Assembly: GCA_947469885.1 (NCBI GenBank)
Contig: CANIQT010000004.1
Coordinates: 62,001-126,000 of the forward strand
Length of the DNA: 64,000 nucleotides
Reading direction: 5' to 3'
DNA from: Bacteroidota bacterium
GTDB lineage: Bacteria; Bacteroidota; Bacteroidia; 2-12-FULL-35-15
Made by a program: the position numbers and the translations under genes. Positions 36,557-46,299 of the stretch are shown here, one piece after another. The notes under the pieces were generated by a model that saw only the letters and a program-made list of their open reading frames with translations, did no database searches and was not told where the DNA came from. Numbering within the stretch: the first letter of the stretch is position 1; every line of letters starts with the position of its first letter.

Positions 36557-36663
36557 ATTGGTTCACTAGTTCATTCGTTCATTGGTATTACGAATAAACC
36601 AATGAACGAATGAACTAGTGAACCAATGAACGAATGAACCAATGAACTAGTGAACAAATGAAC
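36557..36663. repeat. 30-base-arm hairpin plus octamer tandem repeat reaching the rsmA start
   Basis: Arms 36557-36586 and 36598-36627 are perfect inverted copies around an 11-base loop ATTACGAATAA. From 36600 to 36663 there are eight 8-base units of form NNNTGAAC; the last contains the rsmA start codon (36658-36660). Confidence 0.9.
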
Positions 36664-37437
36664 CAACAAGTAAGGGCAAAAAAACATTTAGGACAACACT
36701 TTCTCAAAGATGAAACCATTGCTCTTGATATTGTAAAAGCTTTAAAACACACCGACCTTTACAAAAAAGTTTTGGAAGTTGGTCCCGGAATGGGAGTACT
36801 CACCAAATACTTAATCACCGAAACCGCTTACGAAACGCACATCATAGACATTGATTGGGATTCGATAGCTTATCTGAAAAAACAATTTCCTTCACTTGAA
36901 AATAAAATTATTGAAGGAGATTTTCTGCAACTTGATTTTAATAATTTGTTTAGCAACGAACCTTTCGCTGTGATTGGAAATTTCCCTTACAACATTTCCA
37001 CAGAAATATTATTTAAAGTACTAGACTATAAAAACCAAGTGCCGGAAGTTGTTGGGATGTTTCAGAAAGAAGTGGCAGAGCGTATTGCATCTAAACCAAG
37101 AAATAAAACGTATGGAATTACAAGTGTATTGCTTCAGGCATTTTATGATATAGAATATTTATTTACTGTTAACGAAAATGTTTTTAATCCCCCACCAAGA
37201 GTGAAGTCTGCTGTTATTCGGTTAACAAGAAACAAAGTTCAACAATTGGATTGCAACGAAAAATTATTTAAACAATTGGTAAAGGCTGGTTTCAATCAGC
37301 GAAGGAAAACATTACGAAATTCCATTAAAGCATTTAAACTAAAGCCGGAATTCCTCGACCATAAATATCTTACCCAACGTGCCGAGGAATTATCCGTTGC
37401 TGATTTTGTTGCGTTGACAAATATGGTGGAGGTTTAA
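36658..37437 (+). CDS. rsmA: 16S rRNA dimethyladenosine transferase (RsmA/KsgA)
   Basis: 259 residues. SAM-dependent methyltransferase blocks: AKKHLGQHFLKD at the start, VLEVGPGMGVLTKYL, EGDFLQLDF, and the catalytic NFPYNIST. The C-terminal domain ends FNQRRKTLRNSIK and AEELSVADFVAL. It dimethylates A1518 and A1519 of 16S rRNA late in small-subunit assembly. The ATG lies in the last unit of an octamer repeat, so the upstream spacing is probably slippage-prone. Confidence 0.96.
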   Translation: MNQQVRAKKHLGQHFLKDETIALDIVKALKHTDLYKKVLEVGPGMGVLTKYLITETAYETHIIDIDWDSIAYLKKQFPSLENKIIEGDFLQLDFNNLFSNEPFAVIGNFPYNISTEILFKVLDYKNQVPEVVGMFQKEVAERIASKPRNKTYGITSVLLQAFYDIEYLFTVNENVFNPPPRVKSAVIRLTRNKVQQLDCNEKLFKQLVKAGFNQRRKTLRNSIKAFKLKPEFLDHKYLTQRAEELSVADFVALTNMVEV

Positions 37438-37473
37438 ATTTCCATTTATCAATTCTCCCATAATTAATAATCT

Positions 37474-37481
37474 TACCTTTG
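37474..37481 (+). promoter_or_regulatory. Putative -7 element for mgtE
   Basis: TACCTTTG fits TAnnTTTG, 30 bases before the GTG at 37512. Confidence 0.5.
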
Positions 37482-37511
37482 CAACCGTTAAAAATTTAAA
37501 AAGTTTATCAG

Positions 37512-38906
37512 GTGCAATTTGAATTAACAAATGATTTTTTACAGAAGCTGCGGGATGCTATTTATAAGCAGAACGGAGCGTATGTTATTTCACAACTCCA
37601 CGAGTTGTACCCGCCTGATATTGCCGAAATTTTTAACGAACTGGAAATTGAAGAAGCAAAATATGTTTACAAACAATTAGACGACCAGCTTGCCACAGAT
37701 GTATTGGTGGAATTGGATGACGATGTGCGTGAAGAGTTTTTGGCTTCGCTTACCTCTAAAGAAATTGCAGAGCAGTTCATCGACAACATGGATTCGGATG
37801 ATGCAGCCGATGTAATTGCCGAATTGCCCGACAATGTGCAAGATGAAGTATTATCTCATATTGAAGACAGCGAACAGGCAAGTGATATTGTTGACCTTTT
37901 AAATTATGATGAGCACACTGCCGGAGGGTTGATGGCTACTGAGTTGGTGCGTGTGCATGTCAACAGTGATGCATTGGAATGTGTTCGTGAAATCCGCAGA
38001 CAGAGCGATGAAGTAGGGCACATCTATACTATTTATGTTGTTGATGATGATGAAAAACTGGTTGGTTTGTTATCATTAAAAAAACTCGTTATCTCACCAA
38101 CCCGCTCCAAAGTAGCTGATATATATGAATCCAAGGTAATATCCGTAAAAACAAATACTCCTGACGAAGAAGTTGCTGACATCATGGATAAATACAATTT
38201 GGTTGTATTGCCTGTGGTAGATGGGCTTGGCAGGTTGGTAGGTAGGATTACTATTGATGATGTGGTGGATGTAAGACGGGAAGAAGAAACGGAAGATGTT
38301 CAGAAAATGGGTGCGATGGAGGCTTTGGAAGAGCCATACATGAGTACTCCTTTTTTGCAAATGATAAAAAAACGAGCAGGATGGTTAATCGTTTTATTTC
38401 TTGGTGAAACACTAACTGCTACTGCCATGGCTTTTTTCGAAGACCAGATTGCAAAGGCAGTAATACTAGCTTTGTTTATTCCTTTGATTATTTCCAGTGG
38501 TGGTAACAGTGGCTCTCAGGCATCAACACTAATAATTCGTGCGTTGGCATTAGGAGAAATAACCATTCGTGATTGGTGGAAAATTATTAAAAAGGAATTA
38601 TCAACCGGTTTTGCAATTGGTTTAATACTTGGCTTCATCGGGTTTGTAAGGGTAGCTGCCTGGTCTTATTTTGTTGCTAGCTATGGTCCACACTGGATGC
38701 TGATTGCATTTACTGTTAGCTTTTCTTTAGTGGGAGTGGTAATGTGGGGAACATTAATGGGTTCGCTTCTTCCTTTAGGTTTAAAAAGATTAGGGTTGGA
38801 CCCTGCTGTTTCTTCCGCACCATTTGTTGCCACATTGGTTGATGTTACCGGCTTGATCATTTATTTCACCTTTGCAATTCTTTTCTTAAAAGGAGTAATG
38901 TTGTAA
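37512..38906 (+). CDS. mgtE: Magnesium transporter MgtE
   Basis: 464 residues from GTG at 37512. N-terminal helical domain (YPPDIAEIFNELEIEEAKYV; MDSDDAADVIAELPDNVQDE), two CBS domains (about 135-255), then five membrane segments with the pore sequence LIISSGGNSGSQASTLIIRA and DPAVSSAPFVATLVD. Cytosolic Mg2+ bound to the N and CBS domains closes the channel. It is followed, overlapping by one base, by the SerA-like gene, so the two are coupled. Confidence 0.95.
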   Translation: MQFELTNDFLQKLRDAIYKQNGAYVISQLHELYPPDIAEIFNELEIEEAKYVYKQLDDQLATDVLVELDDDVREEFLASLTSKEIAEQFIDNMDSDDAADVIAELPDNVQDEVLSHIEDSEQASDIVDLLNYDEHTAGGLMATELVRVHVNSDALECVREIRRQSDEVGHIYTIYVVDDDEKLVGLLSLKKLVISPTRSKVADIYESKVISVKTNTPDEEVADIMDKYNLVVLPVVDGLGRLVGRITIDDVVDVRREEETEDVQKMGAMEALEEPYMSTPFLQMIKKRAGWLIVLFLGETLTATAMAFFEDQIAKAVILALFIPLIISSGGNSGSQASTLIIRALALGEITIRDWWKIIKKELSTGFAIGLILGFIGFVRVAAWSYFVASYGPHWMLIAFTVSFSLVGVVMWGTLMGSLLPLGLKRLGLDPAVSSAPFVATLVDVTGLIIYFTFAILFLKGVML

Positions 38907-39844
38907 TGCGTATTCTTTTCATAGATTCTAATCATCCTTCTCTTCACGAAACACTTGAAAAGGTAGGTCACACATGTGATTTGAATTATCAATGGACAGA
39001 AGAAGAAATAAAAAGCAATATTCATCTGTATGAGGGAATTGTTATCCGTAGTAAAATAAAAATCACCAAAGAAGTTATTGATAAGGCTGTAAACCTTAAA
39101 TTCATTGCCCGTGCCGGAGCTGGCATGGAAAACATTGATGTGATTTATGCAGAAACAAAAGGAATAAAATGTTTACATGCACCAGAAGGAAACCGAGATG
39201 CTGTGGCTGAACATGCCATTGCGATGTTGCTTTCATTATTCAATAATATAGGCAGATCAGATAAAGAAGTAAGGCAAGGCAAGTGGATTCGCGAAGGCAA
39301 CAGGGGTGTGGAGTTAATGGGCAAAACAGTTGGGCTAATTGGATATGGTAATATGGGCAGCGCATTTGCAGAACGATTAAAAGGTTTTGGAGTAAAAGTG
39401 TTAGTGTATGATAAATACCGTAAAGGTTTCGGAAATGATTTCGTCATAGAAACAACCCTTGAAGATATTTTTGAACAGACAGATGTATTGAGTTTGCATA
39501 TTCCTTTAACTGATGAAACAAATTACTTAGTAAACAATTCATCCATTAGTAATTTCAAAAAGAATATTTACATAATAAATACTTCGCGCGGGAAATGCCT
39601 GAATACCGAGGATTTGGTGAAGAACATTAAATCAGGAAAAGTGTTAGGTGCTTGTCTGGATGTTCTGGAATATGAAATGACTTCTTTTGAAACTCTTGAT
39701 AAGAATAATTTGCCGGAGGCATTTCAATATTTAATTCAAAGTGATAAGGTAGTTTTGACTCCTCACATCGCTGGCTGGACAAAAGAGAGCAATGAGAAAA
39801 TAGCTAAAGTGCTTGCAGAGAAAATTATTAATTTGAAATTATAG
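38906..39844 (+). CDS. D-isomer 2-hydroxyacid dehydrogenase (SerA-like)
   Basis: 312 residues; its ATG overlaps the mgtE stop (TAATG). NAD-binding GLIGYGNMGSAFAERLKGFG, RAGAGMENID, NTSRGKCLNTEDLV and catalytic His in LTPHIAGWTKES. The core is complete but there is no C-terminal ACT domain, so this is the short form of phosphoglycerate dehydrogenase or another 2-hydroxyacid dehydrogenase. Convergent with the aspartate kinase gene with no base between stop codons. Confidence 0.87.
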   Translation: MRILFIDSNHPSLHETLEKVGHTCDLNYQWTEEEIKSNIHLYEGIVIRSKIKITKEVIDKAVNLKFIARAGAGMENIDVIYAETKGIKCLHAPEGNRDAVAEHAIAMLLSLFNNIGRSDKEVRQGKWIREGNRGVELMGKTVGLIGYGNMGSAFAERLKGFGVKVLVYDKYRKGFGNDFVIETTLEDIFEQTDVLSLHIPLTDETNYLVNNSSISNFKKNIYIINTSRGKCLNTEDLVKNIKSGKVLGACLDVLEYEMTSFETLDKNNLPEAFQYLIQSDKVVLTPHIAGWTKESNEKIAKVLAEKIINLKL

Positions 39845-41116
39845 TTACCCTTTTTTTACCACTAGTTGCACAGTATATCTACTCCTTACTTCCAGTAAAA
39901 TAATTTTCCCAAGAGTTAATTTATCAATTGTTGTCTGATCGTAATAACGAATAGTTATTAATTCCAAATTGTCATTGTACAAAACACGATAATCTTTTTG
40001 AAGGGTTTTAATTAAGTCGGGTAGCTTGCGTTCATTATTGTCAACACTCAAAGAAAAACTTATAGCAGAATTTTGCATTACATTTATTTTCGCTTGTCTT
40101 TCTGCAAACAGGTTAAATATATCACTAAAGTTTTCTTCCACAATAAAAGAAAAATCTTTAGGTGAAATAGAAATCAATACCTGGTTGGTTTTAAAAATAA
40201 AGCATGGAATAGGCAATGGTGATTGGTTTTCGCTGATTACAGTTCCTGTATCTTCAGGATGAATAAATGATTTCACATATAGAGGAATCTTTTTATTTTG
40301 TAATGGCTTAATTGTTTTAGGATGAATAACAGACACTCCATAATAGGCTAACTCTATTGCATCCTGATAAGAGATTTGTTCCAGCTTTTGTGTTTCATCA
40401 AAATACTTTGGATCTGCATTGAGCACTCCGGGAACATCTTTCCAAATGGTTACACTTTCTGCATTTGTAGTGAACGAAAGTATTGCAGCCGTATAATCAC
40501 TGCCTTCTCTTCCAAGTGTGGTAGTATAATTTTCGGAAGTGCCGCCAATAAATCCCTGGGTGATAACAATTGAATTCTTTGTATTGTCAAAATAGGGAAT
40601 AAGATTTTTATTTACCAATGTTTGTGTCAACTCCCAATCCACTTTACCTTCTCTATAGGTATTATCAGTCTGAATAAAATCACGAACATCCCACCATTTA
40701 CTATTTATTCCAGATTCATTCAAATAAGCATTTACAATTTTTGTAGATATAATTTCGCCCATACAAACTATCTTATCATACTCAAAATCATAATTAGAAA
40801 TGGCTTCTTCTTCTATTGCCCAATCCAATTCAACAAATGTGTTACTGATTTCATCATAAACAGGATTATTTTTGTCGGGGAATAATTGATTGATAATATC
40901 AAAGTGGTATTTTTTAATTTCATCTAAAACATCCGAAGGATTTTCCTTTTTATAATAGAGAGAATTAACAAGTCGCTCCAAAGCATTAGTAACTTTACCC
41001 ATTGCCGAAACAACAACAATAATATTTTCATTGGGGAAACGTTTCAGGATACTTAAAACATTTTTTACTGCTTCTGCATCTTTTACAGATGCGCCTCCAA
41101 ATTTAAAAACTTTCAT
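39845..41116 (-). CDS. lysC: Aspartate kinase (monofunctional)
   Basis: 423 residues. KFGGASVKDAEAVKN at the start, VVSAMGKVTNALERLV, GEIISTKIV, TTLGREGSDYTAAIL and WKDVPGVLNADPKY identify the amino-acid kinase domain; two weak ACT domains follow from about 300. It phosphorylates aspartate for the Lys/Thr/Met pathway. The ACT region (SISPKDFSFIVEENFSDIFN) is diverged, so feedback sensitivity cannot be judged. It lies 9 bases downstream of the GNAT gene. Confidence 0.92.
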   Translation of the reverse strand: MKVFKFGGASVKDAEAVKNVLSILKRFPNENIIVVVSAMGKVTNALERLVNSLYYKKENPSDVLDEIKKYHFDIINQLFPDKNNPVYDEISNTFVELDWAIEEEAISNYDFEYDKIVCMGEIISTKIVNAYLNESGINSKWWDVRDFIQTDNTYREGKVDWELTQTLVNKNLIPYFDNTKNSIVITQGFIGGTSENYTTTLGREGSDYTAAILSFTTNAESVTIWKDVPGVLNADPKYFDETQKLEQISYQDAIELAYYGVSVIHPKTIKPLQNKKIPLYVKSFIHPEDTGTVISENQSPLPIPCFIFKTNQVLISISPKDFSFIVEENFSDIFNLFAERQAKINVMQNSAISFSLSVDNNERKLPDLIKTLQKDYRVLYNDNLELITIRYYDQTTIDKLTLGKIILLEVRSRYTVQLVVKKG

Positions 41117-41125
41117 AAATCAATT

Positions 41126-41599
41126 TTACAATTTATATTCCTGTATCTGTTCTCCTGTCAACTTACAATTTATCCATTCAGAATCAAAATGCGAATTAAC
41201 TTTCTCATAAAATTTAATTGCAGGTTCATTCCATTCTAATACCTGCCATTCCAATCTGCGGACATTTAAATCTTTTGCGGCTTTCACTACTTCATCAAAT
41301 AATTGTTTACCTATTCCATGCTTCCTGAAATCTTCTGTAACAATTATATCTTCAAGGAAAACACATTTGCCTTTCCATGTAGAATACTTTATGTAATATA
41401 AAGATATACCAACAATTTTATTTTCAATTTCAGCAACAAAGAATTTATATACAGGATTATCACAAAATCCAGCTTGCTCCATTTCTTCAATAGAAACAGA
41501 AACTTCATTTGGAGCCTTTTCATAGGCAGCCAATTCTTTTACCAAACTTAAAGCCTGAGGAATATCTTTTTTTTCTCCTTTTCTGATTGTAAATTTCAT
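41126..41599 (-). CDS. GNAT-family N-acetyltransferase
   Basis: 157 residues with the GNAT acetyl-CoA signature EDIIVTEDFRKHGIGKQLFD and the following LEWQVLEWNEPAIKFYEKVN. This block resembles diamine (spermidine-type) N-acetyltransferases. Substrate uncertain. It is just upstream of lysC on the same strand and has a good -7 element. Confidence 0.87.
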   Translation of the reverse strand: MKFTIRKGEKKDIPQALSLVKELAAYEKAPNEVSVSIEEMEQAGFCDNPVYKFFVAEIENKIVGISLYYIKYSTWKGKCVFLEDIIVTEDFRKHGIGKQLFDEVVKAAKDLNVRRLEWQVLEWNEPAIKFYEKVNSHFDSEWINCKLTGEQIQEYKL

Positions 41600-41615
41600 A
41601 ACTAAAAATAGAAAA

Positions 41616-41623
41616 CAAAGGTA
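41616..41623 (-). promoter_or_regulatory. Putative -7 element for GNAT-lysC
   Basis: The minus strand reads TACCTTTG, fitting TAnnTTTG, 16 bases before the GNAT start. Confidence 0.5.
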
Positions 41624-41711
41624 TTTATTTCTTTGAAAGTAGGGGTTTCATTTTATAATGTTCCACTTTAAAATTATTACGATATTTGTACCACAAAAAT
41701 TAAATAAAACA

Positions 41712-42728
41712 ATGAGCAGAGTAAAAACATTAGGACAATTTATTATTGAAAAGCAAGCCGACTTCCCATTTTCTAAGGGAGAGTTGTCAAGGCTTTTAAG
41801 GGATATAGGCATTGCATCAAAAATAGTAAACCGTGAAGTAAACAAAGCAGGGTTGGCAGATATATTGGGCGATGCAGGTGAAATAAATATACAGGGAGAG
41901 AATGTAAAAAAACTGGATGTTTTTGCGAACGAACAATTTATTTCTGCATTGAGTGCTGGTGGAGAATGTTGCGCTATTGCTTCGGAAGAAAACGAAGACA
42001 TTATCCTTGTTGAAAACGAAATGTCGAAGAATGCAAAGTATGTTGTGGCAATGGACCCTTTGGATGGCTCTTCCAACATTGATGTTAATGTTTCGGTTGG
42101 AACTATTTTTTCCATCTATCGCAGAACAACACTTACAGGACCTGGTACTCCCGAAGATTTTTTTCAGAGAGGAACAGAACAAGTTGCAGCAGGTTATGTA
42201 ATTTATGGTTCCTCTTGTATGCTGGTGTATACTACCGGAAAGGGAGTTAATGGGTTTACATTAGATCCATCTATAGGCGAATTTTGTTTGTCTCATCCGA
42301 ATATGCAGACACCTAAAACTGCTAAAACATACTCTATTAACGAAGGAAACTATGTACACTTTCCTGATGGAGTAAAAAAATATATTAAGTATTGTCAGGA
42401 AGAAGACGATGCCACCAACCGTCCGTATTCATCTCGTTACATAGGTTCGGGGGTTGCTGATATCCACCGTAATTTAATTACTGGTGGAATTTATATTTAT
42501 CCAACTACTTCCAAATCTCCGAAAGGGAAATTACGTTTGTTGTATGAATGCAATCCGCTTGCGTTTATCGTTGAGCAGGCAGGGGGTAAGGCTACAGATG
42601 GAAGCAAACGCATTTTGGAATTGGATATTAAAGAACTTCATCAGCGCACACCATTATTCCTTGGTTCCGCTGATATGGTGGATTTGGCTTGTGAATACAT
42701 GAAGAAATATGCTGCAACTACAGTTTAA
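41712..42728 (+). CDS. fbp: Fructose-1,6-bisphosphatase class I
   Basis: 338 residues from ATG at 41712; codons from 41658 lie over the likely promoter (GATATTTG at 41681). FBPase-I blocks: metal site [55 protein letters not shown], and active-site [20 protein letters not shown]. It dephosphorylates fructose-1,6-bisphosphate in gluconeogenesis, consistent with the amino-acid catabolic genes nearby. A terminator follows. Confidence 0.95.
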   Translation: MSRVKTLGQFIIEKQADFPFSKGELSRLLRDIGIASKIVNREVNKAGLADILGDAGEINIQGENVKKLDVFANEQFISALSAGGECCAIASEENEDIILVENEMSKNAKYVVAMDPLDGSSNIDVNVSVGTIFSIYRRTTLTGPGTPEDFFQRGTEQVAAGYVIYGSSCMLVYTTGKGVNGFTLDPSIGEFCLSHPNMQTPKTAKTYSINEGNYVHFPDGVKKYIKYCQEEDDATNRPYSSRYIGSGVADIHRNLITGGIYIYPTTSKSPKGKLRLLYECNPLAFIVEQAGGKATDGSKRILELDIKELHQRTPLFLGSADMVDLACEYMKKYAATTV

Positions 42729-42754
42729 TATATAGCCTTTTTTATTTTCTAGTT

Positions 42755-42790
42755 AAACCCTCATTTGTTCATTCAAATGGGGGTTTATTT
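42755..42790 (+). terminator. Rho-independent terminator after fbp
   Basis: AAACCCTCATTTG pairs with CAAATGGGGGTTT (one mismatch), loop TTCATT, followed by T-rich sequence. Confidence 0.88.
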
Positions 42791-42794
42791 TTTG

Positions 42795-42802
42795 TACTTT
42801 TG
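42795..42802 (+). promoter_or_regulatory. Putative -7 element deciding the mfd start
   Basis: TACTTTTG fits TAnnTTTG. Transcription would begin near 42808-42810, so the in-frame TTG at 42800 cannot be used and GTG at 42821 is the best start. Confidence 0.5.
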
Positions 42803-42820
42803 CATTCCTTTTTGAGAATC

Positions 42821-45800
42821 GTGACGAAAGAAGATATATTACGCAAGACCGGAGAATCAACTAACAATACCCTGCTAACAGAGGAATTGAAGGGGGAAGG
42901 TGTGCGCGTTCAACTCAAAGGTGTTATTGGTTCTGGTGCTTCTTTCATTGCTGCTGCTGCCTATCAGCACATTCACAAAACCAATTTATTAATTCTTGCT
43001 GATAAAGAAGAAGCCGCTTATTTTCTAAATGATTTGGAAAATATTATCGGTGAAGAAAATGTATTGTTCTTCCCAGCTTCCTATCGTATGCCTTATGAAC
43101 ATGAGGACATTGACAATGCAAATATTTTACTTCGTGCGGAAGTGTTGAATAAAATAAACTCTGGCAAAAAACATATTTGTATTGTTACCTATCCGGAGGC
43201 ATTGACAGAAAAGGTGGTTACCAAAACTCATCTTACTAAAAACACTCTTTCATTAAAACAGGGAGAAAAAATATCTATTGATTTTATTACTGAAGTTTTA
43301 AATGAATATGAATTTGCAAGAGTAGATTATGTGGTAGAACCCGGACAATTCTCTGTTCGTGGGGGAATTGTAGATATTTTTTCTTTCTCTAATGACAATC
43401 CATATCGGGTTGAGTTTTTAGGAAATGAAGTTGATTCGATTAGAAGTTTTGATTCGGTTACACAATTATCTATTCAAAAACTTTCTTACTGTGCTATTAT
43501 TCCAAATGTTCAAACTAAACTTTTGCAGGAAAGCAGGCAAACTTTTTTTGAGTTTATTCCTGAAACTTCTGTTATCTGGTTCAAACATTTTCAATTGACT
43601 GTGGATAGAATTGAAAAAGCATTTGCACAGGCTGAAACATCTTTTGCCGCTTTGGATTCGGTTATTGCACAGCTGGAACCATTGGAGCTTTACATTGATA
43701 AAGATACTTTTACAAAACAAGTTTTATCGTTTCCTGTTGTTGAGTTTGGAAATCATTTTTCATTAACCCCAACCAAAACCCTTACTTATAATTATTCTCC
43801 TCAACCAAGTTTTAATAAAAACTTTACTTACCTGAACGATAACTTCAAAAGCAATATTCGTAATGGTTTGAAGAATGTTATTTTTTCGGACACTTCAAAA
43901 CAAATTGAAAGACTCTATAAAATATTTGAAGATATTTCTCCAAAGAAAAGTGAAGACCCTGAATTGTTCACACCTATACTTCTTTCTATTCACGAAGGTT
44001 TTATTGATAATGAATTAAAAATTGCCTGTTATACCGATCACCAGATATTCGACCGCTATCATCGTTTCAGACTAAAAAATAGTTTTAATAAAACAAACGA
44101 AGCACTTACTTTAAAAGAATTGAAAGGATTGAATCCCGGAGATTATATTACTCATATAGATTATGGAGTAGGGCGCTATGGCGGATTGGAAACCATTGAG
44201 GTAAATGGCAAAACACAAGAAACAATCCGACTTGTGTATAAAGATAATGATGTGGTAAACATTAGTATTCATTCGCTTCATCGTATTGCCAAGTACTCCG
44301 GAAAGGAAGGAACAGAGCCGAAGATAAACAAACTAGGAACAGCCAATTGGACAAAACTAAAACAAAAAACAAAAACAAAAGTTAAAGAAATTGCTTTTGA
44401 TTTAATTCAGTTGTATGCAAAACGAAAAGCGCTGAAAGGTTTTAAATTCAGTCCTGACAACTATTTGCAGAATGAACTGGAAGCCTCTTTTATATATGAA
44501 GACACACCTGATCAGATAAAATCAACTGCTGATGTAAAGAAAGACATGGAGAGTGAATATCCTATGGATAGGCTGGTGTGTGGTGATGTGGGTTTTGGCA
44601 AAACAGAAGTAGCAATTCGTGCGGCATTCAAAGCAGTGTGCGACAGTAAACAAGTTGCTATACTTGTACCGACCACTATTCTTGCCTTGCAACATTACAA
44701 AACATTTAAAGAACGATTGAAAGATTTGCCATGTAATGTTGATTATATCAACCGTTATAAATCAGCGAAGCAACAAAAGGAAACGCTTGAGAAGGTTGAG
44801 AAAGGAACAGTTGATATTTTAATTGGAACACACGGTATAGTTGGAAAGTCAGTTAAGTTTAAAGATCTGGGATTAATTATTATTGACGAAGAACAAAAGT
44901 TTGGAGTGGGTGTAAAAGATAAATTGAAATTATTCAAATCGAATGTGGATACACTGACACTTACTGCAACTCCAATTCCAAGAACATTACAATTTTCGAT
45001 GATGGGTGCAAGAGATTTATCGGTTATCAGCACCGCACCACCCAATCGCTACCCTGTGCAGACAGAGCTGCATACGTATAACGAAGAAATTATTCGTGAT
45101 GCTGTTTCGTTTGAAGTTTCTCGTGGCGGACAAGTATTTTTTGTTCATAATCGAGTTCAGAATATTATGGAAGTTGCCGGAATGATTTCTCGTTTGTGTC
45201 CTGATGTAAGGGTTGCCATCGGACATGGACAACTGGACGGAGATAAGCTGGAACAAGTAATGCTTGGTTTTGTGGAAGGAGAATATGATGTGTTAGTTGC
45301 TACCACTATCATTGAATCAGGATTAGATATTTCGAATGCAAATACAATCATCATCAACAATGCACAGATGTTTGGTTTGAGCGATTTGCACCAGATGAGA
45401 GGTAGGGTTGGACGTTCGAACAAAAAAGCATTTTGTTACCTGCTTACAACTCCTGTTTCATTGCTAACCAACGAAGCACGAAAAAGATTAAAAGCCATTG
45501 AAGAATTTTCGGACCTTGGAAGCGGCTTTAACATTGCCATGCGCGACCTTGACATTCGTGGTGCTGGAAATTTATTAGGAGGAGAACAAAGTGGATTTAT
45601 TAATGAAATTGGTTTTGAAATGTATCAGAAGATATTGGACGAAGCGATTATGGAATTGCGCAACGAGCATGAAGAGCTTGCACTTACAGATGTTGGAGGA
45701 ACACAACGATTTACTCAAAAGCAACACAGCAAATACATTTCGGATTGTGTAATAGATACTGACATGGAAATTTTAATTCCTGATGAGTATGTAAATAATA

Positions 45801-46189
45801 TTACAGAACGATTGAATTTATATCGCGAGCTGGATGATTCTAAAAATGAAACACAGTTGGTTAATTTTGAAATGCACCTTGCGGACCGCTTTGGGCCTGT
45901 GCCTTCGCAAGCTTTAGAATTAATTCATACCGTTAGGTTAAGATGGATAGCAATGGAAATTGGTTTTGAGAAACTGATTCTAAAGAACAACAGAATGACA
46001 GGATACTTTATTCCAAAACAAGATTCCCCTTATTATCAAAGTGAGATGTTCAACAAAGTTTTAAAGTTTGTACAACACAATCCTCGCATTTGTAAAATGA
46101 AAGAGAACAATAATAAGCTTACTCTTTCGTTCGAAAATATTAAATCTGTGGATGATGGCATTGTGGTGCTGAAGCCGCTGTTGGAGTAA
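42821..46189 (+). CDS. mfd: Transcription-repair coupling factor Mfd
   Basis: 1122 residues from GTG at 42821 (TTG at 42800 lies inside the -7 element). UvrB-like N-terminal region (FFPASYRMPYEHEDID; VEPGQFSVRGGIVDIFSFSN), RNAP-interacting domain (LNPGDYITHIDYGVGRYGGL), and RecG-like translocase motifs GDVGFGKTE (about 588), IIDEEQKFGV, TATPIPRTL, ATTIIESGLDI and QMRGRVGRS. The TRCF C-terminal domain ends GIVVLKPLLE. It displaces stalled RNA polymerase and recruits UvrA. A decayed copy of its last 120 bases lies at 48655-48771. Confidence 0.95.
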   Translation: MTKEDILRKTGESTNNTLLTEELKGEGVRVQLKGVIGSGASFIAAAAYQHIHKTNLLILADKEEAAYFLNDLENIIGEENVLFFPASYRMPYEHEDIDNANILLRAEVLNKINSGKKHICIVTYPEALTEKVVTKTHLTKNTLSLKQGEKISIDFITEVLNEYEFARVDYVVEPGQFSVRGGIVDIFSFSNDNPYRVEFLGNEVDSIRSFDSVTQLSIQKLSYCAIIPNVQTKLLQESRQTFFEFIPETSVIWFKHFQLTVDRIEKAFAQAETSFAALDSVIAQLEPLELYIDKDTFTKQVLSFPVVEFGNHFSLTPTKTLTYNYSPQPSFNKNFTYLNDNFKSNIRNGLKNVIFSDTSKQIERLYKIFEDISPKKSEDPELFTPILLSIHEGFIDNELKIACYTDHQIFDRYHRFRLKNSFNKTNEALTLKELKGLNPGDYITHIDYGVGRYGGLETIEVNGKTQETIRLVYKDNDVVNISIHSLHRIAKYSGKEGTEPKINKLGTANWTKLKQKTKTKVKEIAFDLIQLYAKRKALKGFKFSPDNYLQNELEASFIYEDTPDQIKSTADVKKDMESEYPMDRLVCGDVGFGKTEVAIRAAFKAVCDSKQVAILVPTTILALQHYKTFKERLKDLPCNVDYINRYKSAKQQKETLEKVEKGTVDILIGTHGIVGKSVKFKDLGLIIIDEEQKFGVGVKDKLKLFKSNVDTLTLTATPIPRTLQFSMMGARDLSVISTAPPNRYPVQTELHTYNEEIIRDAVSFEVSRGGQVFFVHNRVQNIMEVAGMISRLCPDVRVAIGHGQLDGDKLEQVMLGFVEGEYDVLVATTIIESGLDISNANTIIINNAQMFGLSDLHQMRGRVGRSNKKAFCYLLTTPVSLLTNEARKRLKAIEEFSDLGSGFNIAMRDLDIRGAGNLLGGEQSGFINEIGFEMYQKILDEAIMELRNEHEELALTDVGGTQRFTQKQHSKYISDCVIDTDMEILIPDEYVNNITERLNLYRELDDSKNETQLVNFEMHLADRFGPVPSQALELIHTVRLRWIAMEIGFEKLILKNNRMTGYFIPKQDSPYYQSEMFNKVLKFVQHNPRICKMKENNNKLTLSFENIKSVDDGIVVLKPLLE

Positions 46190-46196
46190 AAATTTC

Positions 46197-46297
46197 AACC
46201 ACAAAGTACACAAAGAAAAAAATACACAGAGTTCACGAAGAACAATATATTTTCTCTGTGTTCTTTGTGTAAAACCTTGGTGAACTTTGTGGTAAAA
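46197..46297. repeat. ACCACAAAG dispersed inverted repeat after mfd
   Basis: ACCACAAAGTACACAAAGAA at the left and its approximate inverse (ACTTTGTGGT end) at the right, with a second pair CACAGAG/CTCTGTG inside. It separates convergent mfd and the Omp28-like pseudogene and could terminate both. Confidence 0.7.
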
Positions 46298-46299
46298 TT

